Of a stretch of 64,000 nt of DNA, positions 52,820-63,131 are shown one piece after another. The stretch spans positions 310,001 through 374,000 of the forward strand of contig CANNFY010000002.1 of assembly GCA_947504045.1 (NCBI GenBank), read 5' to 3'. The stretch is from an uncultured Maribacter sp. (GTDB lineage: Bacteria; Bacteroidota; Bacteroidia; Flavobacteriales; Flavobacteriaceae). Position 1 is the stretch's first letter, and every line of letters starts with the position of its first letter. Under the pieces are notes generated by a model. The model searched no databases. It was not told the DNA's origin and was given only the letters and a program-made list of their open reading frames with translations. The position numbers and the translations under genes are program-made.

Positions 52820-54925
52820 ATGAATGCAAATTATTTACAAACACCTATAGCATATTTAAAAGGAGTTGGCCCAAACAGGGCAAATTCTTTACAATCAGAG
52901 CTTGGTATTTCTTGCTTTCAAGATCTTCTTAATTTTTTTCCTAATAGATATATAGATAAAACCAAATATTATAAAATTGCAGAATTACAACGTAGTAATG
53001 CAGATGTACAAATTATAGGAAAAATTATTCATTTAAAAACTGTTGAACAAAAAAGAGGAAAACGTTTAGTTGCAAAATTTGTAGATACTACTGGGGAAAT
53101 TGAATTGGTTTGGTTTAGAGGTCAAAAATGGATAAAAGAGAATATAAAAATTAACAAACCATATGTAATTTTCGGAAAATGTAATTGGTATAATGGTAAA
53201 TTTTCAATGCCGCATCCAGAAATGGAGTTACTCCAAGAACATGAAAAAGGAGTTAAAATTACTATGCAACCTATTTACCCATCTACAGAAAAACTTAGTA
53301 ATTCTGGAGTAACCAATAAGGTTATTAATAAAATGATGCAACAATTATTTTTAGGATGTAAAGGTCAATTTTCAGAATCTTTATCTCCAAAAATTATTCA
53401 TGAATTACGCTTAATATCTAAAAGTGAAGCCTTATTTAATATTCATTTCCCTAAAAATCAAGAACTTTTAGCTAAAGCACAATTTAGACTAAAGTTTGAA
53501 GAGCTTTTTTATATACAATTACAATTATTAGGAAAAAATAAATCTAGAAAACAACGTATAAAAGGTTTTATTTTTGACAAAGTTGGCTCCTATTTCAATA
53601 CTTTTTACAACAATAACCTTCCTTTTGAACTTACTAATGCGCAAAAAAGAGTTGTAAAAGAAATTAGAGTAGATTTAGGTAGCAGTGCACAAATGAATAG
53701 ATTATTACAGGGCGATGTTGGTTCCGGAAAAACTATTGTAGCTTTAATGACAATGTTATTAGCTATAGATAACGGATACCAAGCATGCCTAATGGCACCT
53801 ACCGAAATTTTGGCTAATCAGCATTTTAATGGTATTCAAGAACTTTTAGGAGACTTAGGTATTAAAATTGGAATTTTAACAGGAAGCGTAAAAAAATCGC
53901 AAAGAACAATTATTCATGAACAATTAGAAAACGGAGAACTACACATACTAATTGGTACACATGCGTTATTAGAAGACAAAGTAAAATATAAAAATTTAGG
54001 CCTAGCCATTATAGATGAGCAACATAGATTTGGAGTTGCACAACGCTCTAAACTATGGCATAAAAATGAGCTCCCTCCACATATTTTAGTAATGACAGCC
54101 ACTCCTATTCCAAGAACATTGGCTATGAGCTTATACGGCGATTTAGATATTTCGGTTATAGATGAATTACCTCCGGGAAGAAAACCAATAAAAACAGTAC
54201 ACAGATACGATTCTAACAGATTAAAAGTATTTGGTTTTATAAAGGAAGAAATAAAAAAAGGGCGTCAAATTTATGTGGTTTACCCACTAATACAAGAATC
54301 TGAAGCACTAGATTATAAAGATTTAATGGATGGGTATGAAAGTATTGTACGAGATTTTCCACAACCAAAATATCAAATATCTATTGTACATGGGCAAATG
54401 AAACCAGCAGATAAAGATTATGAAATGGAGCGTTTTGCAAAAGGAGAAACTCAAATAATGGTAGCTACTACGGTTATAGAAGTTGGTGTTAATGTTCCAA
54501 ACGCATCTGTTATGATAATAGAAAGTGCAGAACGTTTTGGCCTATCACAACTACACCAATTAAGAGGGCGTGTAGGACGTGGAGCAGACCAAAGCTTTTG
54601 TATATTAATGACTAGCCATAAGCTTTCCAATGATTCTAAAACAAGACTAGAAACTATGGTTAAAACTAATGATGGTTTTGAAATTTCTGAAGTAGATTTA
54701 AAACTACGTGGACCAGGAGATATTATGGGTACACAACAAAGCGGTATGCTACATCTTAAAATAGCAGATATTGTAAAAGATAATGACATTTTAAAAACAG
54801 CAAGATTTCATGCTATACAATTATTAAAAGAAGACCCAACTCTAGAAAACACAAACAATTTGGTAGTAAGGCATATGTATGCGCAAATTATAAAACACAA
54901 AAATATTTGGAATTATATAAGTTAA
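52820..54925 (+). CDS. recG: ATP-dependent DNA helicase RecG
   Basis: A 701-residue SF2 helicase that regresses stalled forks and processes Holliday junctions. The wedge/OB domain spans ~50-160 (DVQIIGKIIHLKTVEQKRGKRLVAKFVD), Walker A GDVGSGKT near 298, DEQH near 398, TATPIPRT, and the C-terminal VGVNVPNASVMIIESAERFGLSQLHQLRGRVGRG and TRAD-type end. Length is normal. It diverges from the M1 peptidase operon. Confidence 0.96.
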   Translation: MNANYLQTPIAYLKGVGPNRANSLQSELGISCFQDLLNFFPNRYIDKTKYYKIAELQRSNADVQIIGKIIHLKTVEQKRGKRLVAKFVDTTGEIELVWFRGQKWIKENIKINKPYVIFGKCNWYNGKFSMPHPEMELLQEHEKGVKITMQPIYPSTEKLSNSGVTNKVINKMMQQLFLGCKGQFSESLSPKIIHELRLISKSEALFNIHFPKNQELLAKAQFRLKFEELFYIQLQLLGKNKSRKQRIKGFIFDKVGSYFNTFYNNNLPFELTNAQKRVVKEIRVDLGSSAQMNRLLQGDVGSGKTIVALMTMLLAIDNGYQACLMAPTEILANQHFNGIQELLGDLGIKIGILTGSVKKSQRTIIHEQLENGELHILIGTHALLEDKVKYKNLGLAIIDEQHRFGVAQRSKLWHKNELPPHILVMTATPIPRTLAMSLYGDLDISVIDELPPGRKPIKTVHRYDSNRLKVFGFIKEEIKKGRQIYVVYPLIQESEALDYKDLMDGYESIVRDFPQPKYQISIVHGQMKPADKDYEMERFAKGETQIMVATTVIEVGVNVPNASVMIIESAERFGLSQLHQLRGRVGRGADQSFCILMTSHKLSNDSKTRLETMVKTNDGFEISEVDLKLRGPGDIMGTQQSGMLHLKIADIVKDNDILKTARFHAIQLLKEDPTLENTNNLVVRHMYAQIIKHKNIWNYIS

Positions 54926-55014
54926 CTGACTAAATAATTATAAAATATCACAAAAAATGGTCTTGAACATCGTAATTTATACCCACAATAATTTCTAAAA
55001 ACAACTAGTTTTAA

Positions 55015-55022
55015 TAGCTTTG
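55015..55022 (+). promoter_or_regulatory. Candidate -7 box of the leu operon
   Basis: TAGCTTTG matches TAnnTTTG and ends 23 bases before leuC. No clear -33 element. I see no leader peptide rich in Leu codons and no T-box in the 120 bases upstream. Confidence 0.4.
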
Positions 55023-55045
55023 TTAGCTTAGAATACAAATAAATT

Positions 55046-56458
55046 ATGAGTACAAAAAAGACGTTATTTGATAAAGTGTGGGATTCACACGTGGTAAAAC
55101 ATGTAGAAGATGGTCCAGATGTATTGTTTATAGACCGTCATCTGGTGCATGAAGTTACTAGCCCAGTTGCATTTTTGGGTATTAAAAACAGAAAATCAGG
55201 AGTTTTATTTCCTAATAAAACTTTTGCAACGGCAGATCATAACACGCCAACCATAAATCAGCACTTACCTGTTACTGATCCACTTTCAGCAAACCAACTT
55301 AAAGCATTAGAAGAAAATGCAAAAGAACATGGTATTTCTCATTGGGGACTTGGGCATGAAAAAAATGGTATTGTGCACGTTGTAGGACCTGAATATGGTA
55401 TTACACAACCTGGAGCTACAATTGTATGTGGAGATTCTCATACTTCTACACACGGTGCTTTTGGAGCAATTGCATTTGGTATTGGTACTTCTGAGGTAGA
55501 AATGGTTTTATCTACACAGTGTATTATGCAGCCTAAGCCTAAGAAAATGCGTATTAATATTGAAGGTGATTTAAACTTTGGAGTTACTCCTAAAGATGTT
55601 GCCCTATATATTATCTCTAAATTAACTACTTCTGGTGCTACAGGATACTTTGTAGAATATGCTGGTGATGTTTTTGAAAACATGACAATGGAAGGCCGTA
55701 TGACAGTTTGTAACCTAAGTATAGAAATGGGTGCTCGTGGAGGAATGATTGCTCCAGATGAAAAAACTTTTGAGTACGTTAAAGGTAGAGAGTTTACGCC
55801 AACTGGTGCTGCTTGGGATAAAGCAATGGCGTACTGGAAAACCTTAAAAACAGATGAAGGAGCTACTTTTGATAAAGAACTTACTTTTAGTGCTGCAGAT
55901 ATAGAACCTATGATTACGTATGGTACCAATCCTGGTATGGGAATGGGAATATCTAAAAGTATACCAAATGCTGAAGATTTAGAAGGTGGTGTTGCTACAT
56001 ATAAAAAATCTTTAGGGTATATGGACTTTAATGAAGGGGAAGATATGATAGGTAAACCTATTGACTTTGTTTTTATTGGTAGTTGTACTAATGGTCGTAT
56101 TGAAGATTTTAGAGCCTTTACCTCTATAGTAAAAGGACGTAAAAAAGCAGACCATGTAACTGCATGGTTAGTACCAGGATCCCATAAAGTTGAAGCTGCT
56201 ATTAAAGAAGAAGGTCTTTTAGATATTTTAACAGAGGCTGGTTTTGAACTTAGAGAACCAGGATGTTCTGCTTGTTTAGCAATGAATGATGATAAAGTAC
56301 CTGCTGGAAAATTAGCAGTAAGTACATCTAACAGAAACTTTGAAGGTCGTCAAGGTCCAGGTTCTAGAACCTTACTTGCTTCTCCTTTAGTTGCTGCAGC
56401 TGCTGCGGTTACAGGTAAAGTAACAGATCCAAGAGAATTAATGAAAGAATTGGCATAG
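55046..56458 (+). CDS. leuC: 3-isopropylmalate dehydratase large subunit
   Basis: A 470-residue aconitase-family subunit. Iron-sulfur ligands lie in GSCTNGR (~347) and [10 protein letters not shown] (~406-409), with substrate-binding [25 protein letters not shown] and [20 protein letters not shown]. With LeuD it isomerises 2- to 3-isopropylmalate. First gene of the leuC-leuD-synthase-leuB operon. Confidence 0.96.
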   Translation: MSTKKTLFDKVWDSHVVKHVEDGPDVLFIDRHLVHEVTSPVAFLGIKNRKSGVLFPNKTFATADHNTPTINQHLPVTDPLSANQLKALEENAKEHGISHWGLGHEKNGIVHVVGPEYGITQPGATIVCGDSHTSTHGAFGAIAFGIGTSEVEMVLSTQCIMQPKPKKMRINIEGDLNFGVTPKDVALYIISKLTTSGATGYFVEYAGDVFENMTMEGRMTVCNLSIEMGARGGMIAPDEKTFEYVKGREFTPTGAAWDKAMAYWKTLKTDEGATFDKELTFSAADIEPMITYGTNPGMGMGISKSIPNAEDLEGGVATYKKSLGYMDFNEGEDMIGKPIDFVFIGSCTNGRIEDFRAFTSIVKGRKKADHVTAWLVPGSHKVEAAIKEEGLLDILTEAGFELREPGCSACLAMNDDKVPAGKLAVSTSNRNFEGRQGPGSRTLLASPLVAAAAAVTGKVTDPRELMKELA

Positions 56459-56465
56459 CCAATTT

Positions 56466-56532
56466 GCTTTTAGCTATTGGCTTTGGGCCTTTAGCTATTT
56501 AAAAAATAAATATTAAGCCAATAGCTAAAAGC
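56466..56532. repeat. 18-bp perfect inverted repeat between leuC and leuD
   Basis: GCTTTTAGCTATTGGCTT (56466-56483) and its exact complement (56515-56532) are separated by 31 bases. Shorter related words (CTTTAGCTATT, AGCTAGAGGC) surround it. It can form a long hairpin within the operon transcript; there is no T-run, so it is not a standard terminator. Confidence 0.8.
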
Positions 56533-56555
56533 TAGAGGCAAAAAGCTATAAAAAA

Positions 56556-57152
56556 ATGGCATACGATAAATTTGAAATATTAAATAGTACAGCTGTTCCA
56601 CTTCCTATAGAGAATGTAGATACAGACCAAATAATTCCAGCTCGTTTCTTAAAAGCTACAGAACGTAAAGGTTTTGGAGATAATCTTTTTAGAGATTGGC
56701 GTTACAATGGAGACGATACTCCCAAATCTGATTTTGTTCTTAATAACCCTACATATTCTGGCAAGATTTTAGTTGGCGGTAAGAACTTTGGTTCTGGTTC
56801 TTCTAGAGAACATGCTGCTTGGGCAGTTTATGATTACGGATTTAGATGTGTAATCTCTAGCTTCTTTGCAGATATTTTTAAAGGAAACTGTTTAAACATA
56901 GGCGTTTTACCAGTGCAGGTTTCTCCAGAATTTTCTGCAAAAATATTTGCAGAAATTGAAGCTGATCCAAAAACTGAAATTTCTGTTAATTTACCAGAAC
57001 AAACCGTTACCATAGTAAAAACAGGAGAAAAAGAATCTTTTGAAATTAATGGGTATAAAAAGCAAAATATGCTTAATGGATTTGATGATATAGATTATTT
57101 AAACAACATCAAATCAGACATTACAGAATTTGCAAAAGAACTACCTTTATAA
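56556..57152 (+). CDS. leuD: 3-isopropylmalate dehydratase small subunit
   Basis: A 198-residue swivelling subunit: [65 protein letters not shown]. These substrate-binding loops are intact and length is normal. Separated from leuC by 97 bases that hold the inverted repeat. Confidence 0.96.
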   Translation: MAYDKFEILNSTAVPLPIENVDTDQIIPARFLKATERKGFGDNLFRDWRYNGDDTPKSDFVLNNPTYSGKILVGGKNFGSGSSREHAAWAVYDYGFRCVISSFFADIFKGNCLNIGVLPVQVSPEFSAKIFAEIEADPKTEISVNLPEQTVTIVKTGEKESFEINGYKKQNMLNGFDDIDYLNNIKSDITEFAKELPL

Positions 57153-57189
57153 TACACTTAAGATATAAGCAGCTATTGCTTTTTATAGC

Positions 57190-58707
57190 ATGAAAAAAAG
57201 AAAAATTGAAATAATGGATACCACCCTGAGAGATGGTGAACAAACCTCAGGAGTATCCTTTTCATCTTCCGAAAAACTTACACTAGCACAACTTTTATTA
57301 GACGAACTTAAAGTAGACCGCATTGAAGTTGCGTCTGCAAGAGTTTCTGATGGTGAACTATTAGCTGTGCAAAAAATTACAGACTGGGCTGCAGAAACTG
57401 GCAACCTAGAACGTGTAGAGGTTTTAACTTTTACAGACGGAGGAATTTCTTTAGATTGGATGCAAAAAGCAGGTGCAAAAGTGCAAAACCTTTTAACCAA
57501 AGGTTCTCTTAATCACTTAAAATACCAGCTTAAAAAAACACCTGAAGAACATTTTTCAGATATTGCAACTGTATTTAAAAAAGCAAAAGAAAAAGGAATT
57601 ACAAATAATGTTTACTTAGAAGATTGGAGTAATGGCATGCGTAATTCTAAAGAATATGTTTTTCAGTTTCTAGATTTTTTAGCTACGCAACCTGTTAAAC
57701 GTATTTTATTACCAGATACATTAGGTATATTAACACACACAGAAACATATTCTTTTATTTCTGAAATAGTAGAACGCTATCCTAACTTACATTTTGATTT
57801 TCATGGTCATAACGATTATGATTTGGGAGTTGCCAATGTAATGGAAGCTGTAAAAGCTGGTTGTCATGGTCTACACCTTACTGTAAACGGTATGGGAGAA
57901 AGAGCTGGTAATGCTCCAATGGCAAGCGTAATTGCAGTAATAAATGATTTTTTACCAGAGGTAACTATAAATGCAAATGAAACTGCCTTACACAAAGTAA
58001 GCAAATTAGTTTCTGCTTTTACAGGATTTAGAATTCCTGCGAATAAACCAATTGTTGGCGATAATGTTTTTACACAAACAGCTGGTATTCATGCAGATGG
58101 AGACAATAAGAACAATCTTTATTTTAACGATTTACTTCCAGAACGTTTTGGACAAAAACGTAAATATGCGCTTGGTAAAACCTCTGGAAAAGCAAATATT
58201 CAGAAAAATCTACAAGATTTAGGACTAACTCTTAATGATGAAGATTTAAAAAAAGTAACTCAAAAAGTAATAGCTCTTGGAGATAAAAAAGAGCGTGTTA
58301 CAAAAGAAGATTTACCATACATAATTTCTGATGTATTAGATAGTAAAGAATATCTAAATAAAGTTAGCATTAAATCATATGTTCTTACACATTCTAAAGG
58401 ATTAAAACCTTCTACCACTATTGCTATAGAAATAGAAGGGAAAATTAGCGAAGAAAATGCCCAAGGAGATGGACAGTTTGATGCTTTTATAAATGCATTA
58501 AAAAAAGTATATAAAGCCAAAAAAATGGATTTTCCTAAGCTTACAGATTATACAGTACGTATACCTCCTGGTAGTAATTCTGATGCACTTTGCGAAACTA
58601 GTATTACATGGGAAAAAGAAGGTAAAGAATTTACCACACGTGGCCTAGATTCAGACCAAACAGTATCTGCTATTAAGGCAACAGAAAAAATGTTAAACAT
58701 CATATAA
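57190..58707 (+). CDS. Isopropylmalate/citramalate synthase-family enzyme
   Basis: A 505-residue HMGL-like TIM barrel (DTTLRDGEQTSGVSFSS at the start, HGHNDYDLGVANVMEAVKAG metal site ~206-225, NGMGERAGNAP) followed by the C-terminal LeuA-type regulatory domain (~370-505). It condenses acetyl-CoA with 2-oxoisovalerate (LeuA) or with pyruvate (CimA). Position between leuD and leuB favours leucine synthesis; the N-terminal barrel has a citramalate/homocitrate-like look. ilvA is 4 kb away, so threonine can already supply isoleucine. Substrate undecided. Confidence 0.85.
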   Translation: MKKRKIEIMDTTLRDGEQTSGVSFSSSEKLTLAQLLLDELKVDRIEVASARVSDGELLAVQKITDWAAETGNLERVEVLTFTDGGISLDWMQKAGAKVQNLLTKGSLNHLKYQLKKTPEEHFSDIATVFKKAKEKGITNNVYLEDWSNGMRNSKEYVFQFLDFLATQPVKRILLPDTLGILTHTETYSFISEIVERYPNLHFDFHGHNDYDLGVANVMEAVKAGCHGLHLTVNGMGERAGNAPMASVIAVINDFLPEVTINANETALHKVSKLVSAFTGFRIPANKPIVGDNVFTQTAGIHADGDNKNNLYFNDLLPERFGQKRKYALGKTSGKANIQKNLQDLGLTLNDEDLKKVTQKVIALGDKKERVTKEDLPYIISDVLDSKEYLNKVSIKSYVLTHSKGLKPSTTIAIEIEGKISEENAQGDGQFDAFINALKKVYKAKKMDFPKLTDYTVRIPPGSNSDALCETSITWEKEGKEFTTRGLDSDQTVSAIKATEKMLNII

Positions 58708-58752
58708 ATAATAAATTAAAATTTTAGCAAAAGCTAAAAGCAAACTATACTT
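58708..58752 (+). repeat. Repeat-derived spacer before leuB
   Basis: TTTTAGC-AAAA-GCTAAAA forms a small hairpin, followed by AAGC, and shares the words GCTAAAAGC with the leuC-leuD inverted repeat. Confidence 0.5.
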
Positions 58753-59808
58753 ATGAAATTAAATATCGCATTATTAGCTGGGGACGGAATAGGTCCTGAA
58801 GTAATAGACCAAGCAGTTAAAGTATCAAATAAAATAGCAGAAAAATTTGGTCATGATATTACATGGACACCTGCATTAACAGGAGCTGCTGCCATTGATG
58901 ATTGTGGAGAACCTTACCCAGATAGTACACATGCCGTTTGTGAAGCTGCAGATGCTGTATTATTCGGAGCTATTGGGCATCCTCGTTTTGATAATGATCC
59001 TTCTGCTAAAGTAAGACCAGAACAAGGTCTTCTTAAAATGCGTAAAAAATTAGGATTATTTGCTAATGTAAGGCCTACATTTACTTTTCCTTCTTTAATT
59101 GAAAAGTCTCCTTTAAAAAGAGAACGTATTGAAGGAACAGACCTAATAATTCTTAGAGAACTTACTGGAGGTGTTTATTTTGGTGAAAGAGGTAGAAAAG
59201 ACAATAACAATACTGCTTTTGATACTATGACCTATACAAGACCTGAAATTGAGCGTATTGCTCGTAAAGGTTTTGAAATTGCAATGACACGTTCTAAAAC
59301 TTTATGTTGTGTAGATAAAGCTAATGTATTAGAATCTTCTAGACTTTGGAGAGAAACCGTACAAGCAATGGAAAAAGACTATCCAGAAGTAACCGTTTCT
59401 TATGAGTTTGTAGATGCTGTTGCTATGCGTTTAGTACAATGGCCAAATTCTTATGATGTAATGATAACTGCTAACTTATTTGGAGATATTTTAACAGATG
59501 AAGCTTCTGTAATTTCAGGATCTATGGGACTTATGCCGTCTGCATCTGTTGGAGAAAAAACAAAATTATACGAACCAATACACGGTTCTTATCCACAAGC
59601 AGCAGGAAAAGATATTGCTAACCCTTTAGCAACTGTATTATCTGCCGCTATGATGTTTGAAGATTTTGGCTTAACAGAAGAAGCTAAAACCATAAGAGAT
59701 GTTGTAAATAAATCTTTAGCGGAAGGTTATGTTACTGAAGATTTAGCGGAAGGCGGAACTTCATATAAAACAAGCCAAATTGGAGATTGGTTAGTAGCTA
59801 ATATTTAA
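58753..59808 (+). CDS. leuB: 3-isopropylmalate dehydrogenase
   Basis: A 351-residue NAD-dependent oxidative decarboxylase of leucine synthesis. Marks: LLAGDGIGPEVIDQ, the substrate loop RTRRENT-like LRELTGGVYFGERG, catalytic Lys/Asp in NVLESSRLW and NLFGDILTDEASVISGSMGLMPSASVG, and the adenosine loop HGSYPQAAGKDIANP. Last gene of the operon, followed by a strong terminator. Confidence 0.95.
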   Translation: MKLNIALLAGDGIGPEVIDQAVKVSNKIAEKFGHDITWTPALTGAAAIDDCGEPYPDSTHAVCEAADAVLFGAIGHPRFDNDPSAKVRPEQGLLKMRKKLGLFANVRPTFTFPSLIEKSPLKRERIEGTDLIILRELTGGVYFGERGRKDNNNTAFDTMTYTRPEIERIARKGFEIAMTRSKTLCCVDKANVLESSRLWRETVQAMEKDYPEVTVSYEFVDAVAMRLVQWPNSYDVMITANLFGDILTDEASVISGSMGLMPSASVGEKTKLYEPIHGSYPQAAGKDIANPLATVLSAAMMFEDFGLTEEAKTIRDVVNKSLAEGYVTEDLAEGGTSYKTSQIGDWLVANI

Positions 59809-59826
59809 TACTAACTTACTAATTTT

Positions 59827-59863
59827 AAAAAAGCCTCTGAAATTAAATTTCAGAGGCTTTTTT
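59827..59863. terminator. Bidirectional terminator after leuB
   Basis: A 17-bp perfect stem (left arm AAAAAAGCCTCTGAAAT, 59827-59843) with a three-base loop, ending in T7. It separates leuB from the convergent serine hydrolase. Confidence 0.92.
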
Positions 59864-59865
59864 TA

Positions 59866-61188
59866 TTATTGATAAATTGGATTATTATTAAAATCTAAAT
59901 GTGCGGCATAACTATTAGAAATTTCATCATCCTTTGTATTAGATAACTTATAAACACTCTCCACTATCTTATGTACATCTGGTATTACATGCTTTGCCAA
60001 CCTAGAATTACCATTTAGCAGAACACAAATACCTAAATCTTCTTCCGGAAACATTGCAATTTCATTTCTATAATTATTTACACTTCCACCATGATGCCAC
60101 ATTTTAGTTATTTTTTTTGAGTCTTCTTTTTTAAACTCGTGTATACGCCATCCAAAACCATAATACGATTTTATATGTCCTTCCCAGCGTTGGTAGTATT
60201 TACTTTGCCCCTTTAACGCAACAAAAGGATGAAACACTTCTTCAATAGCTTTTTTAGGCATTACTTCCGGGTTGTGCCCTAATAAAAAACGCATCCATTT
60301 TGCCATATCTAAAGAGCTTGCATTAATACCACCAGCAGCTACCGCATTATAATATTTATTAGTTAAGGGTAAACTTTTCCAATTTTTTCCTCTCTTAACA
60401 TGTGGTAAAGCCACATTATTACTTTTATTTAAAACATTATAATCCATAGAAACAGTAGACATTCCTAGTGGTTTAAAAAACCTATTGGCTAATGTTGTTG
60501 TTATTTTATTTCCTGTTGCTTTTTTAAACACCTCTTGACTTAAAGAAAACATAGCATTTTGATAACTATAAACTTCTCCTGGCAAACTAATAGGTGTAAC
60601 CTCATTAAATCGTTTTGCAATAGAAGAAACCGATATTCCTGCCTCTACTAAATTGGTAAAGCTATGATATGGCGTACCTGAAGTATGTGATAAAATATGT
60701 GCCAATTTTACTTCAGAAGTATTCTTGTTTGACCCAAAATGAAACTCAGGAATGTAATCTACAATCTTATCATCCCAACTAATTTTGCCTTCATATTTTA
60801 AATCTGCTGCTAAAACACCGGCAAAACCTTTAGAAAGAGAACCTAATCTAAAAACAGTTTCTCCATTTACTATGTCAGTTTTATTTATTTCTCTTTTACC
60901 AAAACCATCCGAAATAATAATTGAATCTCCTTGTACTACACTTACACCTGCACCAACTATATCGCCAGATTTAATTGCCTTTTCAAAATAAACATGTAAT
61001 AAATTATGTAATTTTTTCTGCTGTTTTTTATACGTCTGCTTTTTTTCTTTATTTACCTTAATTTGCTCACTAGTTAGCATTGTTAAGGGTTTTTTATTTG
61101 CTGGTTTATTTTTTGATATTTTGGATGTAGTAGTTATTGCAATAAATAACACTGCTAAAACTCCTAAAATTATCTTAGATTTTTTCAA
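59866..61188 (-). CDS. Class C beta-lactamase-like serine hydrolase
   Basis: A 440-residue penicillin-binding-fold hydrolase, membrane-anchored by an N-terminal helix (KIILGVLAVLFIAITTTS). Active site: S117-x-x-K120 (RLGSLSKGF), Tyr-x-Asn in VYSYQNAMFS, and HGG in MWHHGGSVNNYRN. Such proteins are peptidases or esterases; beta-lactamase activity cannot be assumed. The predicted start is TTG. The stop lies just past the shared hairpin. Confidence 0.88.
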   Translation of the reverse strand: MKKSKIILGVLAVLFIAITTTSKISKNKPANKKPLTMLTSEQIKVNKEKKQTYKKQQKKLHNLLHVYFEKAIKSGDIVGAGVSVVQGDSIIISDGFGKREINKTDIVNGETVFRLGSLSKGFAGVLAADLKYEGKISWDDKIVDYIPEFHFGSNKNTSEVKLAHILSHTSGTPYHSFTNLVEAGISVSSIAKRFNEVTPISLPGEVYSYQNAMFSLSQEVFKKATGNKITTTLANRFFKPLGMSTVSMDYNVLNKSNNVALPHVKRGKNWKSLPLTNKYYNAVAAGGINASSLDMAKWMRFLLGHNPEVMPKKAIEEVFHPFVALKGQSKYYQRWEGHIKSYYGFGWRIHEFKKEDSKKITKMWHHGGSVNNYRNEIAMFPEEDLGICVLLNGNSRLAKHVIPDVHKIVESVYKLSNTKDDEISNSYAAHLDFNNNPIYQ

Positions 61189-61320
61189 AGTATTTATTTT
61201 GGTTAAATGGTTTATGGGTAATAAATAAAACCTTAAAACGTATTTATTTACAAAATGTTTTACCTAAAAAAATCAAAATCCATTTTCAATTAGATACAAT
61301 AGTCTTTTTAACTTATTTAA

Positions 61321-61355
61321 ATAAAAAACCTCAAAAGAAATACTTTTGAGGTTTT
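61321..61355 (-). terminator. Terminator of gapN
   Basis: AAAACCTCAAAAG (61325-61337) pairs perfectly with CTTTTGAGGTTTT (61343-61355), five-base loop, with T6 on the minus strand. It ends leftward transcription from gapN. The remaining 61189-61320 holds nothing I can name. Confidence 0.85.
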
Positions 61356-61379
61356 AGAAAGAGTTTTTATACTGCTTTA

Positions 61380-62969
61380 TTACAATATATAATCTGTACT
61401 TACAAAATTAGAAACTTTAGCATCTAGTAATTGTTCTATAATTTCTGTATTTAAATCGTTGTCTTTAAACGCTACAAATGTTCTAATTGAAAAAGAACGT
61501 AAAGCATCATGCACACTTAATGTTGCTTGAGCAGAATCTTTTCTTCCTGTAAATGGATAAACATCTGGACCTCTCTGGCAAGAACTATTTAAATTAACTC
61601 TACAAACTAAGTTTACTAGAGAATCTATTAATGGAGCAAGAGCATAAATATCTTTTCCAAATAAACTTACTTGTTGCCCGTAATTACTTTCTGCCATATC
61701 ATCTAAAGGCTCTTCTATATCTTTAAAAGGAACAACAGGTATTACTGGTCCAAATTGCTCTTCTTGATATACACGCATTTCTTTAGTAACAGGAAATAAA
61801 ACTGCAGGCCATATATAATTTTCAGTAGTTTTACCTCCTTTTTTATTTAGAATTTTTGCTCCCTTATTCTTTGCATCGTCAATTAACTCTTGAATATATT
61901 GTGGTTTATTTGGTTCTGGTAATGGTGTTAATTTTGCGCCATCTTCCCATGGGTTACCAAATTTTAAAGCATCAACTTTTTCTGCAAAACGTTTATTAAA
62001 TTCTTCTAAAATATCTTCATGTACATATAACACTTTTAATGCTGTACAACGTTGCCCATTAAAAGATAACGTACCTGCTAAACACTCATTTATTGTTAAA
62101 TCTAGATCTGCATCGGGCAATACAATTGCAGGGTTTTTAGCTTCTAAGCCTAAAACCAATCGTAAACGATTACTCTTAGGGTGTTGCTCTTGTAGAGCAT
62201 TTGCAGATTTACTATTACCAATTAAAGCAAGGGCATCTACTTTTCCTGTTTGCATAATAGGTGCTGCAACTGCCCTACCTCTACCAAAAATAATATTTAC
62301 TACTCCTTTAGGAAAACTACTTTGAAAAGCCTCTAAAAGTGGCGTAATTAATAATACCCCATGTTTTGCTGGCTTAAATATGGTAGTATTACCCATTATT
62401 ATAGCTGGAATTAATAACGCAAAAGTTTCATTAAGAGGATAGTTATAAGGTCCTAAACAAAGTACAACCCCTAATGGTCCTCTTTTTATATGTGCATAAA
62501 CTCCATCATGTTTTTGAAATTTAGCTGCATTACGATCTAATTGCTTATAATCTTCAATAGTATCATTAATATACTCTACAGTACGATCAAATTCTTTTTC
62601 TGAATCTGGTAAAGATTTTCCAATTTCCCACATTAAAAGCTTAACAATCTCCTCACGTTTTGTGCTCATTTTTTGAACAAAGGTCTCCATACATTCTATA
62701 CGGTCTTTTACATGCATTGTAGGCCATACACCTTGACCTTTATTATATGCCCCTAGAGCAGCATCTAAGGCACTTAAAGCTTCTGGTTCTCCCATATCTG
62801 GAATAGTACCTAAAAGTGTAGGTTTATACTCTTTAGTAGAAGATATGGTAGAAAAAACTTCTGTAGAATTACCATCCCATTCTTTTAATTCTCCATCTAC
62901 CAAATATTGTTTTTGGTTTATAGTTTCTGTAATTTGAAATTGCTCCGGAATTAGCACCTCGTTACTCAT
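61380..62969 (-). CDS. gapN: NADP-dependent glyceraldehyde-3-phosphate dehydrogenase-type aldehyde dehydrogenase
   Basis: A 529-residue ALDH-superfamily enzyme. The cofactor-binding [32 protein letters not shown] is near residue 170, [18 protein letters not shown] holds the catalytic Glu (~275), and [17 protein letters not shown] holds the catalytic Cys near 308. NADP-GAPDH converts glyceraldehyde-3-P to 3-phosphoglycerate without phosphate, making NADPH and bypassing ATP formation. Specificity is inferred from overall resemblance. A 14-bp palindrome lies 113 bp upstream of its start. Confidence 0.82.
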   Translation of the reverse strand: MSNEVLIPEQFQITETINQKQYLVDGELKEWDGNSTEVFSTISSTKEYKPTLLGTIPDMGEPEALSALDAALGAYNKGQGVWPTMHVKDRIECMETFVQKMSTKREEIVKLLMWEIGKSLPDSEKEFDRTVEYINDTIEDYKQLDRNAAKFQKHDGVYAHIKRGPLGVVLCLGPYNYPLNETFALLIPAIIMGNTTIFKPAKHGVLLITPLLEAFQSSFPKGVVNIIFGRGRAVAAPIMQTGKVDALALIGNSKSANALQEQHPKSNRLRLVLGLEAKNPAIVLPDADLDLTINECLAGTLSFNGQRCTALKVLYVHEDILEEFNKRFAEKVDALKFGNPWEDGAKLTPLPEPNKPQYIQELIDDAKNKGAKILNKKGGKTTENYIWPAVLFPVTKEMRVYQEEQFGPVIPVVPFKDIEEPLDDMAESNYGQQVSLFGKDIYALAPLIDSLVNLVCRVNLNSSCQRGPDVYPFTGRKDSAQATLSVHDALRSFSIRTFVAFKDNDLNTEIIEQLLDAKVSNFVSTDYIL

Positions 62970-63081
62970 TTTTGTTCTTTTTTAAGAATTTGATTTTATC
63001 ACATTCATTACGTACAACTAAGTTAGTAAAAAACACAGGTAAATAACCTTCTAAATTATCTAATTTATAAGTAGTTATAAC

Positions 63082-63095
63082 CGAAAACGTTTTCG
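63082..63095. promoter_or_regulatory. LacI-type operator candidate upstream of gapN
   Basis: CGAAAACGTTTTCG is a perfect 14-bp palindrome with a central CG, the form typical of LacI/GalR-family operators. It lies 113 bp before the gapN ATG and 37 bp beyond the ilvA stop. Confidence 0.55.
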
Positions 63096-63131
63096 ATTTT
63101 TATTTTTCCAAAGAAGGTTCTAAAAGGTAGA

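Noticed and set aside
55438-55929. 163-residue minus-strand open frame
   Set aside because: Opposite leuC, whose motifs are complete; no independent support.
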